Assembly (NCBI RefSeq): GCF_030269545.1
Contig: NZ_BSTN01000018.1
Span: 1 to 64,000 of the forward strand
Source of the DNA: Actinomadura sp. NBRC 104425
GTDB lineage: Bacteria > Actinomycetota > Actinomycetes > Streptosporangiales > Streptosporangiaceae
Direction: 5' to 3'
Length of the DNA: 64,000 nt
Shown here: positions 1-6,859 of the stretch, in pieces
How the letters are laid out: every line of letters starts with the position of its first letter
Position numbering within the stretch: the first letter of the stretch is position 1
Notes under the pieces: generated by a model
Databases searched by the model: none
What the model was told of the DNA's origin: nothing
What the model saw: the letters and a program-made list of their open reading frames with translations, nothing else
Made by a program: the position numbers and the translations under genes

Positions 1-69
1 GCCAGACTGCGCGTCATCGACGGCACCGCACAAGACCCCGAGGACGACAACCGAGAACTCACCGCTTAA
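1..69 (+). CDS. 3' end of a CDS, possibly a cas gene
   Basis: Frame 1 is open from the first base and stops with TAA at 67-69, giving the 22-residue tail of a gene that begins outside the window. The tail is acidic (it contains TAQDPEDDN). It lies about 105 bases ahead of the first CRISPR repeat on the same strand, where cas2 often ends. The tail alone carries no diagnostic motif, so a cas2 assignment rests on position only. Confidence 0.45.
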   Translation, partial: ARLRVIDGTAQDPEDDNRELTA

Positions 70-175
70 CCTGCAGCAACAGGATCACGCGGAGGCCGAC
101 TCATACACCACTCCGCTGGACGTGACCAGAGAGACCACTCACCCCAGTGGGCCCGACCTGCGACTTTACTCTCGG
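70..175 (+). promoter_or_regulatory. Putative CRISPR leader
   Basis: This non-coding stretch lies between the upstream stop codon and the first repeat. The array has a degenerate last repeat at its right end, which normally marks the leader-distal side, so the leader should be here and transcription should run rightward. A weak repeat-like patch (CTCACCCCAGTGGG, about 138-151) may be a decayed repeat or chance. Confidence 0.5.
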
Positions 176-473
176 GTCGCTCATCACCCCTAGAGGGATC
201 GCAACCCGGCGAGGACCTGGTAGCGGCTGGTCTGCCCGTAGGGTCGCTCATCACCCCTAGAGGGATCGCAACCCTACGGACGGCGGGAGTTCATCCGCAT
301 CCGTCCGCGTCGCTCATCACCCCTAGAGGGATCGCAACCTTGGCGCCGTACCGGCCGTACTGCTTGCTCGGGTGTCGCTCATCACCCCTAGAGGGATCGC
401 AACTCGATGACGGCGACCTTTTCCCAGAAGCGCTTCTCCAGAGGTCGCTCATCACCCCTAGAGGGATCACCTT
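176..473 (+). CRISPR. Short CRISPR array, five repeats and four spacers
   Basis: The 30-base repeat starts GTCGCTCATC and ends GGATCGCAAC. Perfect copies sit at 176-205, 243-272, 309-338 and 374-403. A fifth at 444-473 matches for its first 25 bases, then diverges. Spacers are 206-242 (37 nt), 273-308 (36), 339-373 (35) and 404-443 (40). The CCCCTAGAGGGG-like core can form a small hairpin, and the 3' end ATCGCAAC resembles the 8-nt 5' handles of processed class 1 crRNAs. Degeneration of the last copy indicates + strand orientation. No effector genes are in the window, so the subtype cannot be set. Confidence 0.93.
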
Positions 474-842
474 GCGGCCCTTCGATCGGATCGCTGTGTC
501 TCGTCGGTCGCACCCGCTAGCGGTCCTCGTCGAGTGAAGCGCTGATGCCGGGGCGTTCGCCGAACGAAACCACGCAACCACCGCACAGGCCACAGACACG
601 GCCAACGCACCAGACACCGAAAGCTGATACGCAATTCGTTCGGCGAGCGGCCGGCAGGGGCGGCGTCACGCCACCGGCAGCGGCCCACGCCAGGCACCCG
701 GCACTCACGCGGGGAGGGGACGCGCGAATGATGCGTCCCCTGGGCGTCGCGCTCGATCTGGTGTCGGCAGCCGGACGTACCTGACCACGCTTCTCACCCG
801 CTGAGCGGCCTGGGCCCGGGACTTTTCATGTGGGCCTTTGGC
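474..842. other. Non-coding gap between CRISPR array and insertion element
   Basis: No open frame here has convincing start signals or a recognisable product. The clearest structure is a perfect 12-base inverted repeat, TCGCCGAACGAA at 557-568 and its complement at 635-646. The left arm lies within a small palindrome (GTTCGCCGAAC, 555-565). No promoter or terminator is clear. Confidence 0.6.
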
Positions 843-990
843 ATGGTTGACTTCCTCCCCCGCCTAAAGGCGGGGGATTCCCGCCCTCACGGGCTGGGCT
901 TCCTGCTTCACAGCCGACCGCACCCGGGAGGACCCGGAGTGTCTCACGTCAGCTCCACAGGCCGACACCGCTCGACCAGCGGCCAGGATG
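843..990 (-). ncRNA. Putative omega RNA (TnpB guide scaffold)
   Basis: In known TnpB systems the guide RNA derives from the last roughly 100-150 bases of the tnpB transcript plus the right-end hairpin, and its guide is the flanking DNA just outside the element. Here the hairpin 857-876 overlaps the tnpB stop. The guide would then be read leftward from about 845 to 826. The 5' limit is only an estimate. Confidence 0.5.
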
Positions 991-2066
991 TTCTTGGCGG
1001 CGTTGACGTCCCGGTCGTGCCGGGTGCCGCAGGACGGGCACGTCCAGTGCCTCGTGCTCAAGGACAGCTCGGCGAGCAGGTGCCCGCACGCCGAGCAGGT
1101 CTTCGATGTAGGGTGCCAGCGGTCGATCACGACCAGGCGGCGCCCGTACCGCTCGCACTTGTACTCCAGCAGGGTGCGGAACTCTCCCCACGCGCAATCG
1201 GAGATCGCCCGCGCCAGGCGGCGGTTGCGGACCATCCCGCGCACGTTGAGGTCTTCGATCGCGATCACGTCGTGGTCGCGGACCAGCCGGGTCGTGGTCT
1301 TGTGCAGGAAGTCCCGCCGGGCGTTGCGGACCTTGCGGTGCGCGGCGGCGACCTTCGCCTTGGCCTTTTCACGGTTGGCCGATCCCCGCTGTCTGCGGGC
1401 CGTCCTGCGCTGGTAGCGGGCCAGGTTCCGCAGCTTGCGTTCCAGGTGGCGCGGGTTGGGGATGCGCTCGCCGTCGGATGTGACGGCGAAGTCCTTCACC
1501 CCCAGGTCGACGCCGACGGCGCGGCCGGTGGCGGACATCGGCTCCGGCTCGGTGTCGGTGTCCACCGCCAAGGAGGCGTACCAGCGGCCGTCGCCGTCGC
1601 GGGAGATGGTCACCGTGGTGGGGGTGAGCGTGGCCGGGTCCACGTCCGGCCAGGACCACACCAGCCGCAGCGGGCCGTCCATCTTGGCCAGGTACAGCCG
1701 CCCGTCGCGCCAGCGGAACGCCGAGCGGGTGTAAGTCGCCGACTGGCGGCCGTGCCGGGACTTGAAACGCGGGTAGCGGGCGCGTCCGGCGAAGAAGTTC
1801 ACGAACGCCGTGTACTGGTGCCGCAGAGTCTGCTGGAGCGGGACCGAGGACACCTGGTACAGGAACGCGAACTCGGGGTCGCGTTTCAGCTCGGTCAGAT
1901 ACCGGTCGGTCTCGGCGTAGGAGGTCTTCAGGCCCTCCTGGTGGTAGCGGGCATGCCGCCACGCCAGGACCTTGTTCCAGACCAGGCGTACGCAGCCGAA
2001 CGTGCGGGTCAGCACCGCCGCTTGCTGCTCGGTGGGGTAGACCCGCACCTTGTACGCCGTACGCAT
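864..2066 (-). CDS. tnpB: TnpB, RNA-guided nuclease of IS200/IS605 elements
   Basis: This 400-residue protein is of normal TnpB length. It starts MRTAYKVRVYPTEQQ, the usual N-terminus, with ATG at 2064-2066. The frame stays open upstream only because it runs into an ABC remnant. RuvC residues look intact: Asp in GVDLGVKDFAV, Glu in IAIEDLNVRGM and Asp in HDRDVNAAKNIL, with a CxxC-CxxC zinc finger before the last (CSACG, CPSCG). TnpB cleaves DNA with a guide RNA made from the element's own 3' end. The TAG stop (864-866) falls inside the right-end hairpin, so gene and guide RNA overlap. No clear ribosome site is visible. Confidence 0.93.
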   Translation of the reverse strand: MRTAYKVRVYPTEQQAAVLTRTFGCVRLVWNKVLAWRHARYHQEGLKTSYAETDRYLTELKRDPEFAFLYQVSSVPLQQTLRHQYTAFVNFFAGRARYPRFKSRHGRQSATYTRSAFRWRDGRLYLAKMDGPLRLVWSWPDVDPATLTPTTVTISRDGDGRWYASLAVDTDTEPEPMSATGRAVGVDLGVKDFAVTSDGERIPNPRHLERKLRNLARYQRRTARRQRGSANREKAKAKVAAAHRKVRNARRDFLHKTTTRLVRDHDVIAIEDLNVRGMVRNRRLARAISDCAWGEFRTLLEYKCERYGRRLVVIDRWHPTSKTCSACGHLLAELSLSTRHWTCPSCGTRHDRDVNAAKNILAAGRAVSACGADVRHSGSSRVRSAVKQEAQPVRAGIPRL

Positions 2067-2216
2067 GTTCGCGAATTTTACCAATCTTGCGATGATCGGT
2101 AAGCAACTTTCGTTGTGGGGTGCCCCGGCTTCGCCGGGCCACCCCGTGCGGGGTCCGGATTCCTCCCCGGCCTGAAGGCCGGGGCCTCCTCCGGAAGTCT
2201 CGGTGACCTGGTACTT

Positions 2217-2333
2217 CCGCCCTCGGGCGGACGCGTGGCGGCGGATCTGCGCGAACAGGCGATGCTCGGTGCAGGCGTCCAACGCGGCGGTGGGCTGGTC
2301 GCAGATCGGCAGCCGATCGCGGAGGAGGGCCAC
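2217..2333 (-). pseudogene. Remnant of an ABC transporter ATPase domain
   Basis: About 39 codons read LLRDRLPICDQPTAALDA and then TEHRLFAQIRRHASARGR. This matches the Walker B/D-loop segment of the intact ABC protein at 8048-10033 (LLICDEPTAALDARAEHRLF and on). In one 73-base stretch I count about seven mismatches by eye, so this is a fairly recent duplicate. The catalytic Glu after Walker B has become Gln. Homology ends abruptly where the insertion element begins, and the upstream part is missing. It is the same strand as the parent gene, so the two form direct repeats. Confidence 0.8.
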
Positions 2334-2408
2334 GCAGCCGAGTCATGCATGGAATGCGGCGCCTCGTCTTGGGGAAGAAAGACACGCGCTATGACTCGGC
2401 TGCGTGGC
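2329..2408. repeat. Perfect 18-bp inverted repeat with 44-bp centre
   Basis: Bases 2329-2346 (GCCACGCAGCCGAGTCAT) are the exact reverse complement of 2391-2408. The left arm overlaps the edge of the ABC remnant, and the right arm ends 25 bases before the stop of the ATPase gene at 2434. It could be a terminator stem, the ends of a tiny non-autonomous element or a recombination scar. No U-tract follows it. Confidence 0.75.
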
Positions 2409-2433
2409 GGCTTGGGAGTGCTGGAATGATTCC

Positions 2434-2895
2434 CTAGCACTTCACCTCAAACCACACGTTTCGCCCTGCGGCGTCCGTGTAGTGATCCCAGCGGTGGGCG
2501 CAATTGCTCACGATTTCGAGCCCGCGACCTCCGGTGTCGGAATCCGGCTGGACATCGCGAACGCGTGGCGTGCGGTCGGGATCGTTTCCGCTGTCGATCA
2601 CTTCGACTCTGATCAACGACGGCGCGCAGATGAGAATGATCGTGACTTGTTCGTCCTGCTGTTCGCGTCCGCCGTGCACGATGGCGTTTGTGATGACCTC
2701 GGACGCGCACAGTTCGACGGTGTCGATCACGTCGCGGGTGACACCGCCCGGGAAAACGAACGCCTCACCGATGCGCTGCGTGATCCAGGTACGCGCGTGC
2801 GCGACTTCACGCGCGTCGGCGGCGATGTCCAGGACCGCGATGACCTGCAGCAATGCTCCGTTCAGCGCGAAGCGCTGGGGCATCGGGCACGTCAT
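2434..2895 (-). CDS. Anti-sigma-factor-type ATP-binding protein (HATPase_c_2)
   Basis: The 153-residue protein is the size of stand-alone RsbW/SpoIIAB-type ATPases common in actinomycetes. The Bergerat-fold boxes are visible: N box ELCASEVITNAIVHG, G1 box VIDSGNDPDRTP and G2 box GGRGLEIVSNC. These proteins usually bind sigma or anti-anti-sigma partners and may phosphorylate them. No cognate sigma factor is next to it, so its target is unknown. Its start overlaps the stop of the upstream small gene by four bases (ATGA), so the two are probably translationally coupled. Confidence 0.85.
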   Translation of the reverse strand: MTCPMPQRFALNGALLQVIAVLDIAADAREVAHARTWITQRIGEAFVFPGGVTRDVIDTVELCASEVITNAIVHGGREQQDEQVTIILICAPSLIRVEVIDSGNDPDRTPRVRDVQPDSDTGGRGLEIVSNCAHRWDHYTDAAGRNVWFEVKC

Positions 2896-3158
2896 GACGC
2901 CGGCCCGTAGAACAGCTCCACCTGTCCGATGGCCGCCGCGAGCCCCTCAGGGGTGTCGCTCTCCAGCAGGCCGGACCAGGGGTAGGAGCGCGGCGCCATG
3001 GCCCAGTAGCGGCGCGTGGCGCGCCCGAACCAGCACAGCCAGCGCCCTCGGGTCGTGGCTTGCACCGCGCGAGCCAGTACGTCCTCTGGCCTGCGACGTG
3101 GGTCACTCGCGATGAGAGAGCCCTGTGGGCCTCTCTGGTGATCGGGTAGGTTCCACAT
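2892..3158 (-). CDS. Small conserved-type hypothetical protein
   Basis: This 88-residue protein has no domain I recognise. It is rich in Arg and Trp (GRWLCWFGRATRRYWAM) and ends with a helical stretch, TPEGLAAAIGQVELF. A good ribosome site (GGTGGAGG) lies about ten bases before the ATG at 3156-3158. The ATGA overlap with the anti-sigma-type ATPase suggests that it works with that protein, perhaps as a partner or antagonist. That role is inference from position only. Confidence 0.7.
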   Translation of the reverse strand: MWNLPDHQRGPQGSLIASDPRRRPEDVLARAVQATTRGRWLCWFGRATRRYWAMAPRSYPWSGLLESDTPEGLAAAIGQVELFYGPAS

Positions 3159-3187
3159 TGGGTTCGGACCTCCACCGTCCGGATCAA

Positions 3188-3235
3188 GGCCCGGGGCGGT
3201 GCTGGTCTCACCGCCTCCGGGCCGCCTTGCTTTTT
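3188..3235 (+). terminator. Rightward intrinsic terminator, orphan
   Basis: GGCCCGG-GGCGGTG (3188-3201) pairs with CACCGCC-T-CCGGGCC (3209-3223), a 14-bp stem with one bulge. GCCTTGCTTTTT follows. The T-run points rightward, yet no + strand gene lies just upstream. On the other strand it falls in the leader of the gene starting at 3158. Confidence 0.6.
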
Positions 3236-3295
3236 GGATCTTGCGCCGCCGAGCGTGCGCACCCGTGCAAGTTTCAGCAGTCGGCAGAGAAGATC

Positions 3296-3327
3296 AACGA
3301 TCAGAGATCGCCATGTTGATCGTTTTT
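3296..3327 (+). terminator. Second rightward intrinsic terminator
   Basis: AACGATCA (3296-3303) pairs perfectly with TGATCGTT (3317-3324), and the run of five T at 3323-3327 completes a short intrinsic terminator. It lies in a locally AT-richer patch. An alternative pairing, GATCAAC/GTTGATC, uses 3292-3298 and 3315-3321. Confidence 0.5.
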
Positions 3328-3437
3328 ACTGCCCGACTTCTTTCCCGATCTCGTTGTTCATTGCCGACCCGCCAAGACTGCAGTCCATTTGGTCGAACGG
3401 CCTAGCGCACCTTGACACCTCGGAATACCCTTGCCTC

Positions 3438-4631
3438 ATGGAAGTTCGCAGCCTCCCCGAGGCGCTTGAAAGGATCATGAAAGAGCGCGGTTGGACTCAG
3501 TGCGACCTCGCTCAGGAGATAGGCAAAGGACAGCCCTGGCTGTCCAGGGTGATCAACGGTTCCCGAGGCACGTCGCTCAACACGGCGATGACGGTCCTCC
3601 AACGGGTCGGCTGGGAGCTGGCCATAAGACCCAAAAGGGACGGAAAGGGGGAAGGGTCGGTGAAGCGCCGAGAATTCCACGAGAAGGTAACAAAGGTGGC
3701 GGGTGCCGCGATCGCCGGGAAAGTGTCCGGTGTCGTACTCATCCCGTCGGAAAAGGTCAGCCCGTACCAGGACCTGGAATACCTCCGCGGCCTCGTCGAG
3801 CACCTGGGCACGATGTACGACCAGATCGGAGGGAACGCACTCGTCTCCACCGCCCGGCGGCACGCCGCTCGGATCAAGGCGGCTATGAACAGCCGAGACC
3901 GGCAACTGCAGATGGCGGCATCGGACCTCGCACGGAAAGCGTCGATCATCCTCAACAACGCACGCCACATCAAAGAGGCGAACGACGTCGGCATCTTCTC
4001 GCTCGCGCTCGCGAGGCGCGCCGGATACAGCGACGGGGTCGCACACTGTTACGAGAACCTGTGCTACTTCAACGCGGCAGAAGACCCACTCCAGGCCGCG
4101 CACTACGCGAAAACGGGGCTGCAGTACCCGGAACTGACCAGCGAGCATCGGGCGAGACTCAACGCCCGCTTCGGCTCTGCGATCGTCAGAGTGGGGAACC
4201 TGGACAGAAAGTCCGCGGAATTCGCGTCTCGCTCGGCCGTCGACGAAGCTCGCACCGTAAGCGAGCTTTCCACGGAAGCCGGTGCCGTGGTCCTCGGAAG
4301 CTCGGGGAACGTCCTGGCGCGCCTGAAGCGATACGACGAGGCCGATGCGGCCTTCGAGGAGACGCTTCGGCTCCTCCACGATCGCCCGATGCTGCTCGCT
4401 AGTTGGACGTGGGGGCGGATCTACGCTTCCTTGGCCGGCGTCCGCCTTTCCGAAGCCGCCGCTCAGATGGAGGATCTGGCGAGGATCGTCCCGATGCTCT
4501 CCTCCACTCAACTCGACAAAGAAATCGCGAGAATCATGACGCGTTCGCAGCAGTGGGCAGACGTTCCGGAGATTCGGGCGGCTCGCGACCAGCTCCGATC
4601 GGTCATGCCGACACACCCCCTAAAGGCGTGA
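3438..4631 (+). CDS. XRE-type HTH regulator with TPR-like C-terminal region
   Basis: The 397-residue protein has an N-terminal helix-turn-helix at about residues 5-55 (ALERIMKERGWTQCDLAQEIGKG, then WLSRVINGSRG). A long helical region follows that resembles the TPR-like sensor part of large actinomycete XRE regulators. ATG 3438 is chosen because the HTH begins at once and a -10 like box, TACCCT (3426-3431), sits six bases upstream, suggesting a leaderless message. The upstream open frame is an artefact of low stop density. It is the only regulator beside the three peptide/methyltransferase cassettes and is a plausible controller of them. Confidence 0.8.
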   Translation: MEVRSLPEALERIMKERGWTQCDLAQEIGKGQPWLSRVINGSRGTSLNTAMTVLQRVGWELAIRPKRDGKGEGSVKRREFHEKVTKVAGAAIAGKVSGVVLIPSEKVSPYQDLEYLRGLVEHLGTMYDQIGGNALVSTARRHAARIKAAMNSRDRQLQMAASDLARKASIILNNARHIKEANDVGIFSLALARRAGYSDGVAHCYENLCYFNAAEDPLQAAHYAKTGLQYPELTSEHRARLNARFGSAIVRVGNLDRKSAEFASRSAVDEARTVSELSTEAGAVVLGSSGNVLARLKRYDEADAAFEETLRLLHDRPMLLASWTWGRIYASLAGVRLSEAAAQMEDLARIVPMLSSTQLDKEIARIMTRSQQWADVPEIRAARDQLRSVMPTHPLKA

Positions 4632-4964
4632 CCAGGCCACGAAGGAACGCCTGACCAGGGCTCACACTCCCCCGTATACAACCGCGGGCGGTCCTGCCTG
4701 CGCAGCGTCGCGGGCCCACCTCCACCTGAGCAGCTGGCAAGCGGAGGACGCCGGATGGCGGCGCCGTCCACCCATGCCACGCTGACCACGGCCCAATGCC
4801 CCAAAGCCTGCGATGCTGCACCAGAACTCACCGGGAAGGTAACCAAAGCAGCCCCCGCGCGCGCGTGATGGCCACCGGGAGACGGCGGGGAGCAACGGCG
4901 TGCCGATGGTGCGACACGACCGGCAGCCGCGTCCCGCTCAACTTTAGAAAGACGAGAAAGAAAC
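4632..4964. other. Intergenic region before the first peptide cassette
   Basis: There is no convincing gene here. The 3' part is A-rich (TTTAGAAAGACGAGAAAGAAAC directly before the GTG start at 4965) and probably holds the leader of the first cassette. The GAGAAAG stretch is the only candidate ribosome site. No terminator is clear for the upstream regulator, so read-through into the cassette is possible. Confidence 0.5.
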
Positions 4965-5090
4965 GTGGGGAAGCATTCGAAGAAAGTCACGTGCGTTGTG
5001 TGCAAGGGGACGGGCGAAATCGAAGTGTCAGTGGACAAGAAGAAAGAGATCCGGCCCTGCTGGGGGTGCAAGGGAACGGGCCAGGTGTGA
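4965..5090 (+). CDS. Double zinc-knuckle peptide, putative RiPP precursor (cassette 1)
   Basis: The 41-codon gene begins GTG and encodes VGKHSKKVTC, then a first knuckle CVVCKGTG and a second CWGCKGTG. The two CxxCxGxG motifs resemble DnaJ-type zinc knuckles. Asp24 lies between them, exactly 11 residues after Cys13, as in both sister peptides. The stop TGA shares one base with the ATG of the PIMT-like gene (TGATG), so translation is coupled. Stand-alone PIMT-like enzymes next to a short peptide are the hallmark of imiditides, where the enzyme converts an Asp to aspartimide. Assignment as a modified precursor is inference. Confidence 0.8.
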   Translation: MGKHSKKVTCVVCKGTGEIEVSVDKKKEIRPCWGCKGTGQV

Positions 5091-5917
5091 TGGACGTCCG
5101 GGAGGCGGTACTCGCGATACCTCGGGCGGACTTCATTCCTGATGTGATCTGGGTGCATCGGGGCGACGGCTGGTCGGTGCCGGTCCGGCGCGATCAGGAA
5201 CCGGAGAGATGGGCGGAACTGGCGAATTCGGGGGACTCGCTGGTGATCCAGATGGACGATGGGAAAGCCGTCGAGAAAGGCGCTTGGCCCACGTCCTCCA
5301 GCACCACACCGGACGGCGTGATCGAAATGATCGGTCTGCTGGACCTTGAGCCGGGGATGCGCGTCTTGGAAATCGGCACCGGAAGCGGCTACAGCGCGGC
5401 CGTCCTGGCGTATCTGGTGGGCGCGGAGAACGTGGTATCGATCGAGGTCGACGCCATGCTGGCCGATCATGCCCGCCGGGCGCTCGACCGGGCCGGGTAT
5501 GCGGTCCGGGTCGTCACGGGTGACGGCATGCAAGGTTACGCGGTCGGCGCTCCCTATGACCGCGTGGCGGTGACCGCGGCGGTGCACACGCTGCCGTACG
5601 CCTGGGTGCAGCAGACCACGCCGGGCGGCATCCTCGTGGTGCCGTGGGCGCCGACCTTCCATCCCGACGGCCCTTTGGCCAAGCTCACCGTGGCCGACGA
5701 CCGAACGGCGGCCGGGCGGTTCATCGGGCCGGGGAACTACATGCCGGTGCGAGATCAGCGCGTATCGCAAGGAGTGTTGCAGCAGGCCAGGGAACGCTGG
5801 ATCAACGCGGGCAGGCCGGCCTGCACGCGGTACGGCATCACCGTGAGCGCGGAGGGTCAGCGCATCTGGCTGGACTCGCCCGCCAATCCAGTCACGACGG
5901 TGAATCCGGAGAAGTGA
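5090..5917 (+). CDS. PIMT-like O-methyltransferase (cassette 1)
   Basis: The 275-residue protein is related to protein-L-isoaspartate O-methyltransferase (about 210-220 residues). It has the SAM-binding loop VLEIGTGSGYSAAVLAYLVG, the acidic motif SIEVDA and the strand PYDRVAVTAAVHTLPYAWV followed by PGGILVVPW. The substrate-loop Pro is kept in STTPDGVIEMI. The extra length is partly C-terminal, ending QRIWLDSPANP, nearly the tail of the cassette 3 enzyme; such a tail is known from RiPP-associated PIMT homologues. It probably methylates a side chain of the peptide encoded just upstream, but repair of damaged proteins cannot be excluded by sequence. Confidence 0.88.
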   Translation: MDVREAVLAIPRADFIPDVIWVHRGDGWSVPVRRDQEPERWAELANSGDSLVIQMDDGKAVEKGAWPTSSSTTPDGVIEMIGLLDLEPGMRVLEIGTGSGYSAAVLAYLVGAENVVSIEVDAMLADHARRALDRAGYAVRVVTGDGMQGYAVGAPYDRVAVTAAVHTLPYAWVQQTTPGGILVVPWAPTFHPDGPLAKLTVADDRTAAGRFIGPGNYMPVRDQRVSQGVLQQARERWINAGRPACTRYGITVSAEGQRIWLDSPANPVTTVNPEK

Positions 5918-5975
5918 GGGGCCTCGGCTTCTCTTTCCGTGCGAGCGAGGGCAGGACCGCTGGAGAGAGAGGGTG

Positions 5976-6725
5976 TCAGTCCGAGCGATAGGTGATCACT
6001 TGGCCGGACTTGCTCACCTTCACCCAGAGGTCGTTGCGGCACTCGAGGGCGCGCTGGTCTGCTTGTGAAAGGCCCTGCCCGCGCAAGGGCATGAAGAATG
6101 CCGTGCCCTCCATTCCGCCTGCGGCCACGCCTGCGGAGACCGTGAGGACCAGCAACGCGTACTTGTGCCCTTCCCCCGTGTAGGGAGTCACGATGAGACC
6201 CCCTTCAACGCATTGCTCCACCCAGGCATAGGGGACGTTCCGGGCCGCGGCGGTGGACAGCACACGGTCGAACGGCGCGTGATCGGGTGCTCCGTGTTCA
6301 CCGTCACCGGTGATCACGACCACTTCCGGATAGCCGGCCTTCTGCAGGTTGGTGCGGGCGCGGGCGGCGATCACGGCGTCGATCTCGACGGAGACCACCT
6401 CGGCTCCGAGCTCGGCCAGGCATGCCGCGTTCCAGCCCGTGCCCGTGCCGATTTCGAGCACCCGCATGCCCGGCTTGAGCCTCAATGCCGCGATCATGTC
6501 GGCCATCACCGCGGGGGCGGAGGACGAGGACGATGGCCAGATGCCTCTTTTGAGTTGCGTCGTGATCGCGTCATCGGACGCGACCAGCCGCTCCCATCTG
6601 GCCGGATCATCCCGACGCGACAACCGAGCCCACTGCTTGTTCTCCACGACCCAGATGTCGTCGGGGATGAACACGCGCCGGTCTACGGGAGGAAGCGATG
6701 GGAACGTGATCGGCTTCTCGGTCAT
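5976..6725 (-). CDS. PIMT-like O-methyltransferase (cassette 2, inverted)
   Basis: The 249-residue protein has the same fold as the neighbouring enzymes: SAM loop VLEIGTGTGWNAACLAELG, VSVEIDA, and FDRVLSTAAARNVPYAWVEQ. The loop before the SAM site reads SSSSSAPAVMADMI. It lacks the WLDSP tail of its two sisters and instead ends LWVKVSKSGQVITYRSD. ATG 6725 is chosen because it overlaps the stop of the small peptide gene by ATGA, as expected for a coupled cassette. The frame upstream to 6905 overlaps that peptide gene and is unlikely to be used. Confidence 0.86.
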   Translation of the reverse strand: MTEKPITFPSLPPVDRRVFIPDDIWVVENKQWARLSRRDDPARWERLVASDDAITTQLKRGIWPSSSSSAPAVMADMIAALRLKPGMRVLEIGTGTGWNAACLAELGAEVVSVEIDAVIAARARTNLQKAGYPEVVVITGDGEHGAPDHAPFDRVLSTAAARNVPYAWVEQCVEGGLIVTPYTGEGHKYALLVLTVSAGVAAGGMEGTAFFMPLRGQGLSQADQRALECRNDLWVKVSKSGQVITYRSD

Positions 6726-6859
6726 GAACTCCCCGATCCCCGGCAGGTGGGACAGACTGTCATATGCGTACCGCGCTCGTCCCTGCCGTCGCTCGTTATC
6801 GGGACTTCTCCCTTTCCTCCACAGGTCCCACAAGCGTCCTCTTTGGTGTGTTTGCCCAT
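6722..6859 (-). CDS. Double zinc-knuckle peptide, putative RiPP precursor (cassette 2)
   Basis: A 45-codon gene on the minus strand starts ATG at 6859 and encodes MGKHTKEDAC, first knuckle CGTCGGKG and second knuckle CPTCRGSG. Between them lies ITSDGRDERG, where Asp24-Gly25 is a sequence naturally prone to aspartimide formation. The ribosome site GAGAGG is nine bases before the start. Its stop overlaps the methyltransferase start by four bases. The gene is easy to miss because of its size. The pattern MGKH-(S/T)-K, Cys10/Cys13 and Asp24 is shared with the other two copies. Confidence 0.82.
   Translation of the reverse strand: MGKHTKEDACGTCGGKGEVPITSDGRDERGTHMTVCPTCRGSGSS

Larger units (their letters stand above)
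843..2192 (-). mobile_element. IS200/IS605-superfamily element, TnpB-only (IS1341-like)
   Basis: The element has one gene, tnpB, flanked by subterminal hairpins instead of terminal inverted repeats. On the tnpB 3' side is an 8-bp stem with a TAAA loop (857-876). On the 5' side are a stem at 2117-2145 with one mismatch and a perfect 8-bp stem with a TGAA loop (2165-2184). No TnpA Y1 transposase is present, so mobility would need one in trans. Exact ends are not provable here: the right end should lie just beyond the hairpin near 843-850, and the left end between about 2185 and 2216, where ABC-transporter homology begins. Confidence 0.82.

Noticed and set aside
131-163. Possible extra degenerate CRISPR repeat in the leader
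   Set aside because: Only a short CTCACCCC...GGG core matches, and spacing to the first repeat does not fit the array period well.
828-2102. Long + strand open frame opposite tnpB
   Set aside because: It is low-complexity Gly/Val/Arg/His sequence lying fully antisense to an intact TnpB gene. Such frames are common in high-GC DNA with few stops.
864-2333. A 489-residue TnpB starting inside the ABC remnant
   Set aside because: The first 89 codons read through ABC ATPase remains and the left-end hairpins. Known TnpB proteins begin at the MRTAYKVRVYPT position.
3234-3437. N-terminal extension of the XRE-TPR regulator
   Set aside because: The added 68 residues look non-coding and include the second rightward terminator. 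The HTH begins directly after ATG 3438.
4796-5089. In-frame upstream extension of the cassette 1 methyltransferase, including a CRWCDTTG word
   Set aside because: It overlaps the coupled 41-codon peptide gene in another frame, has no ribosome site, and the sister enzymes start right at the overlap. The Cys pair is probably chance.
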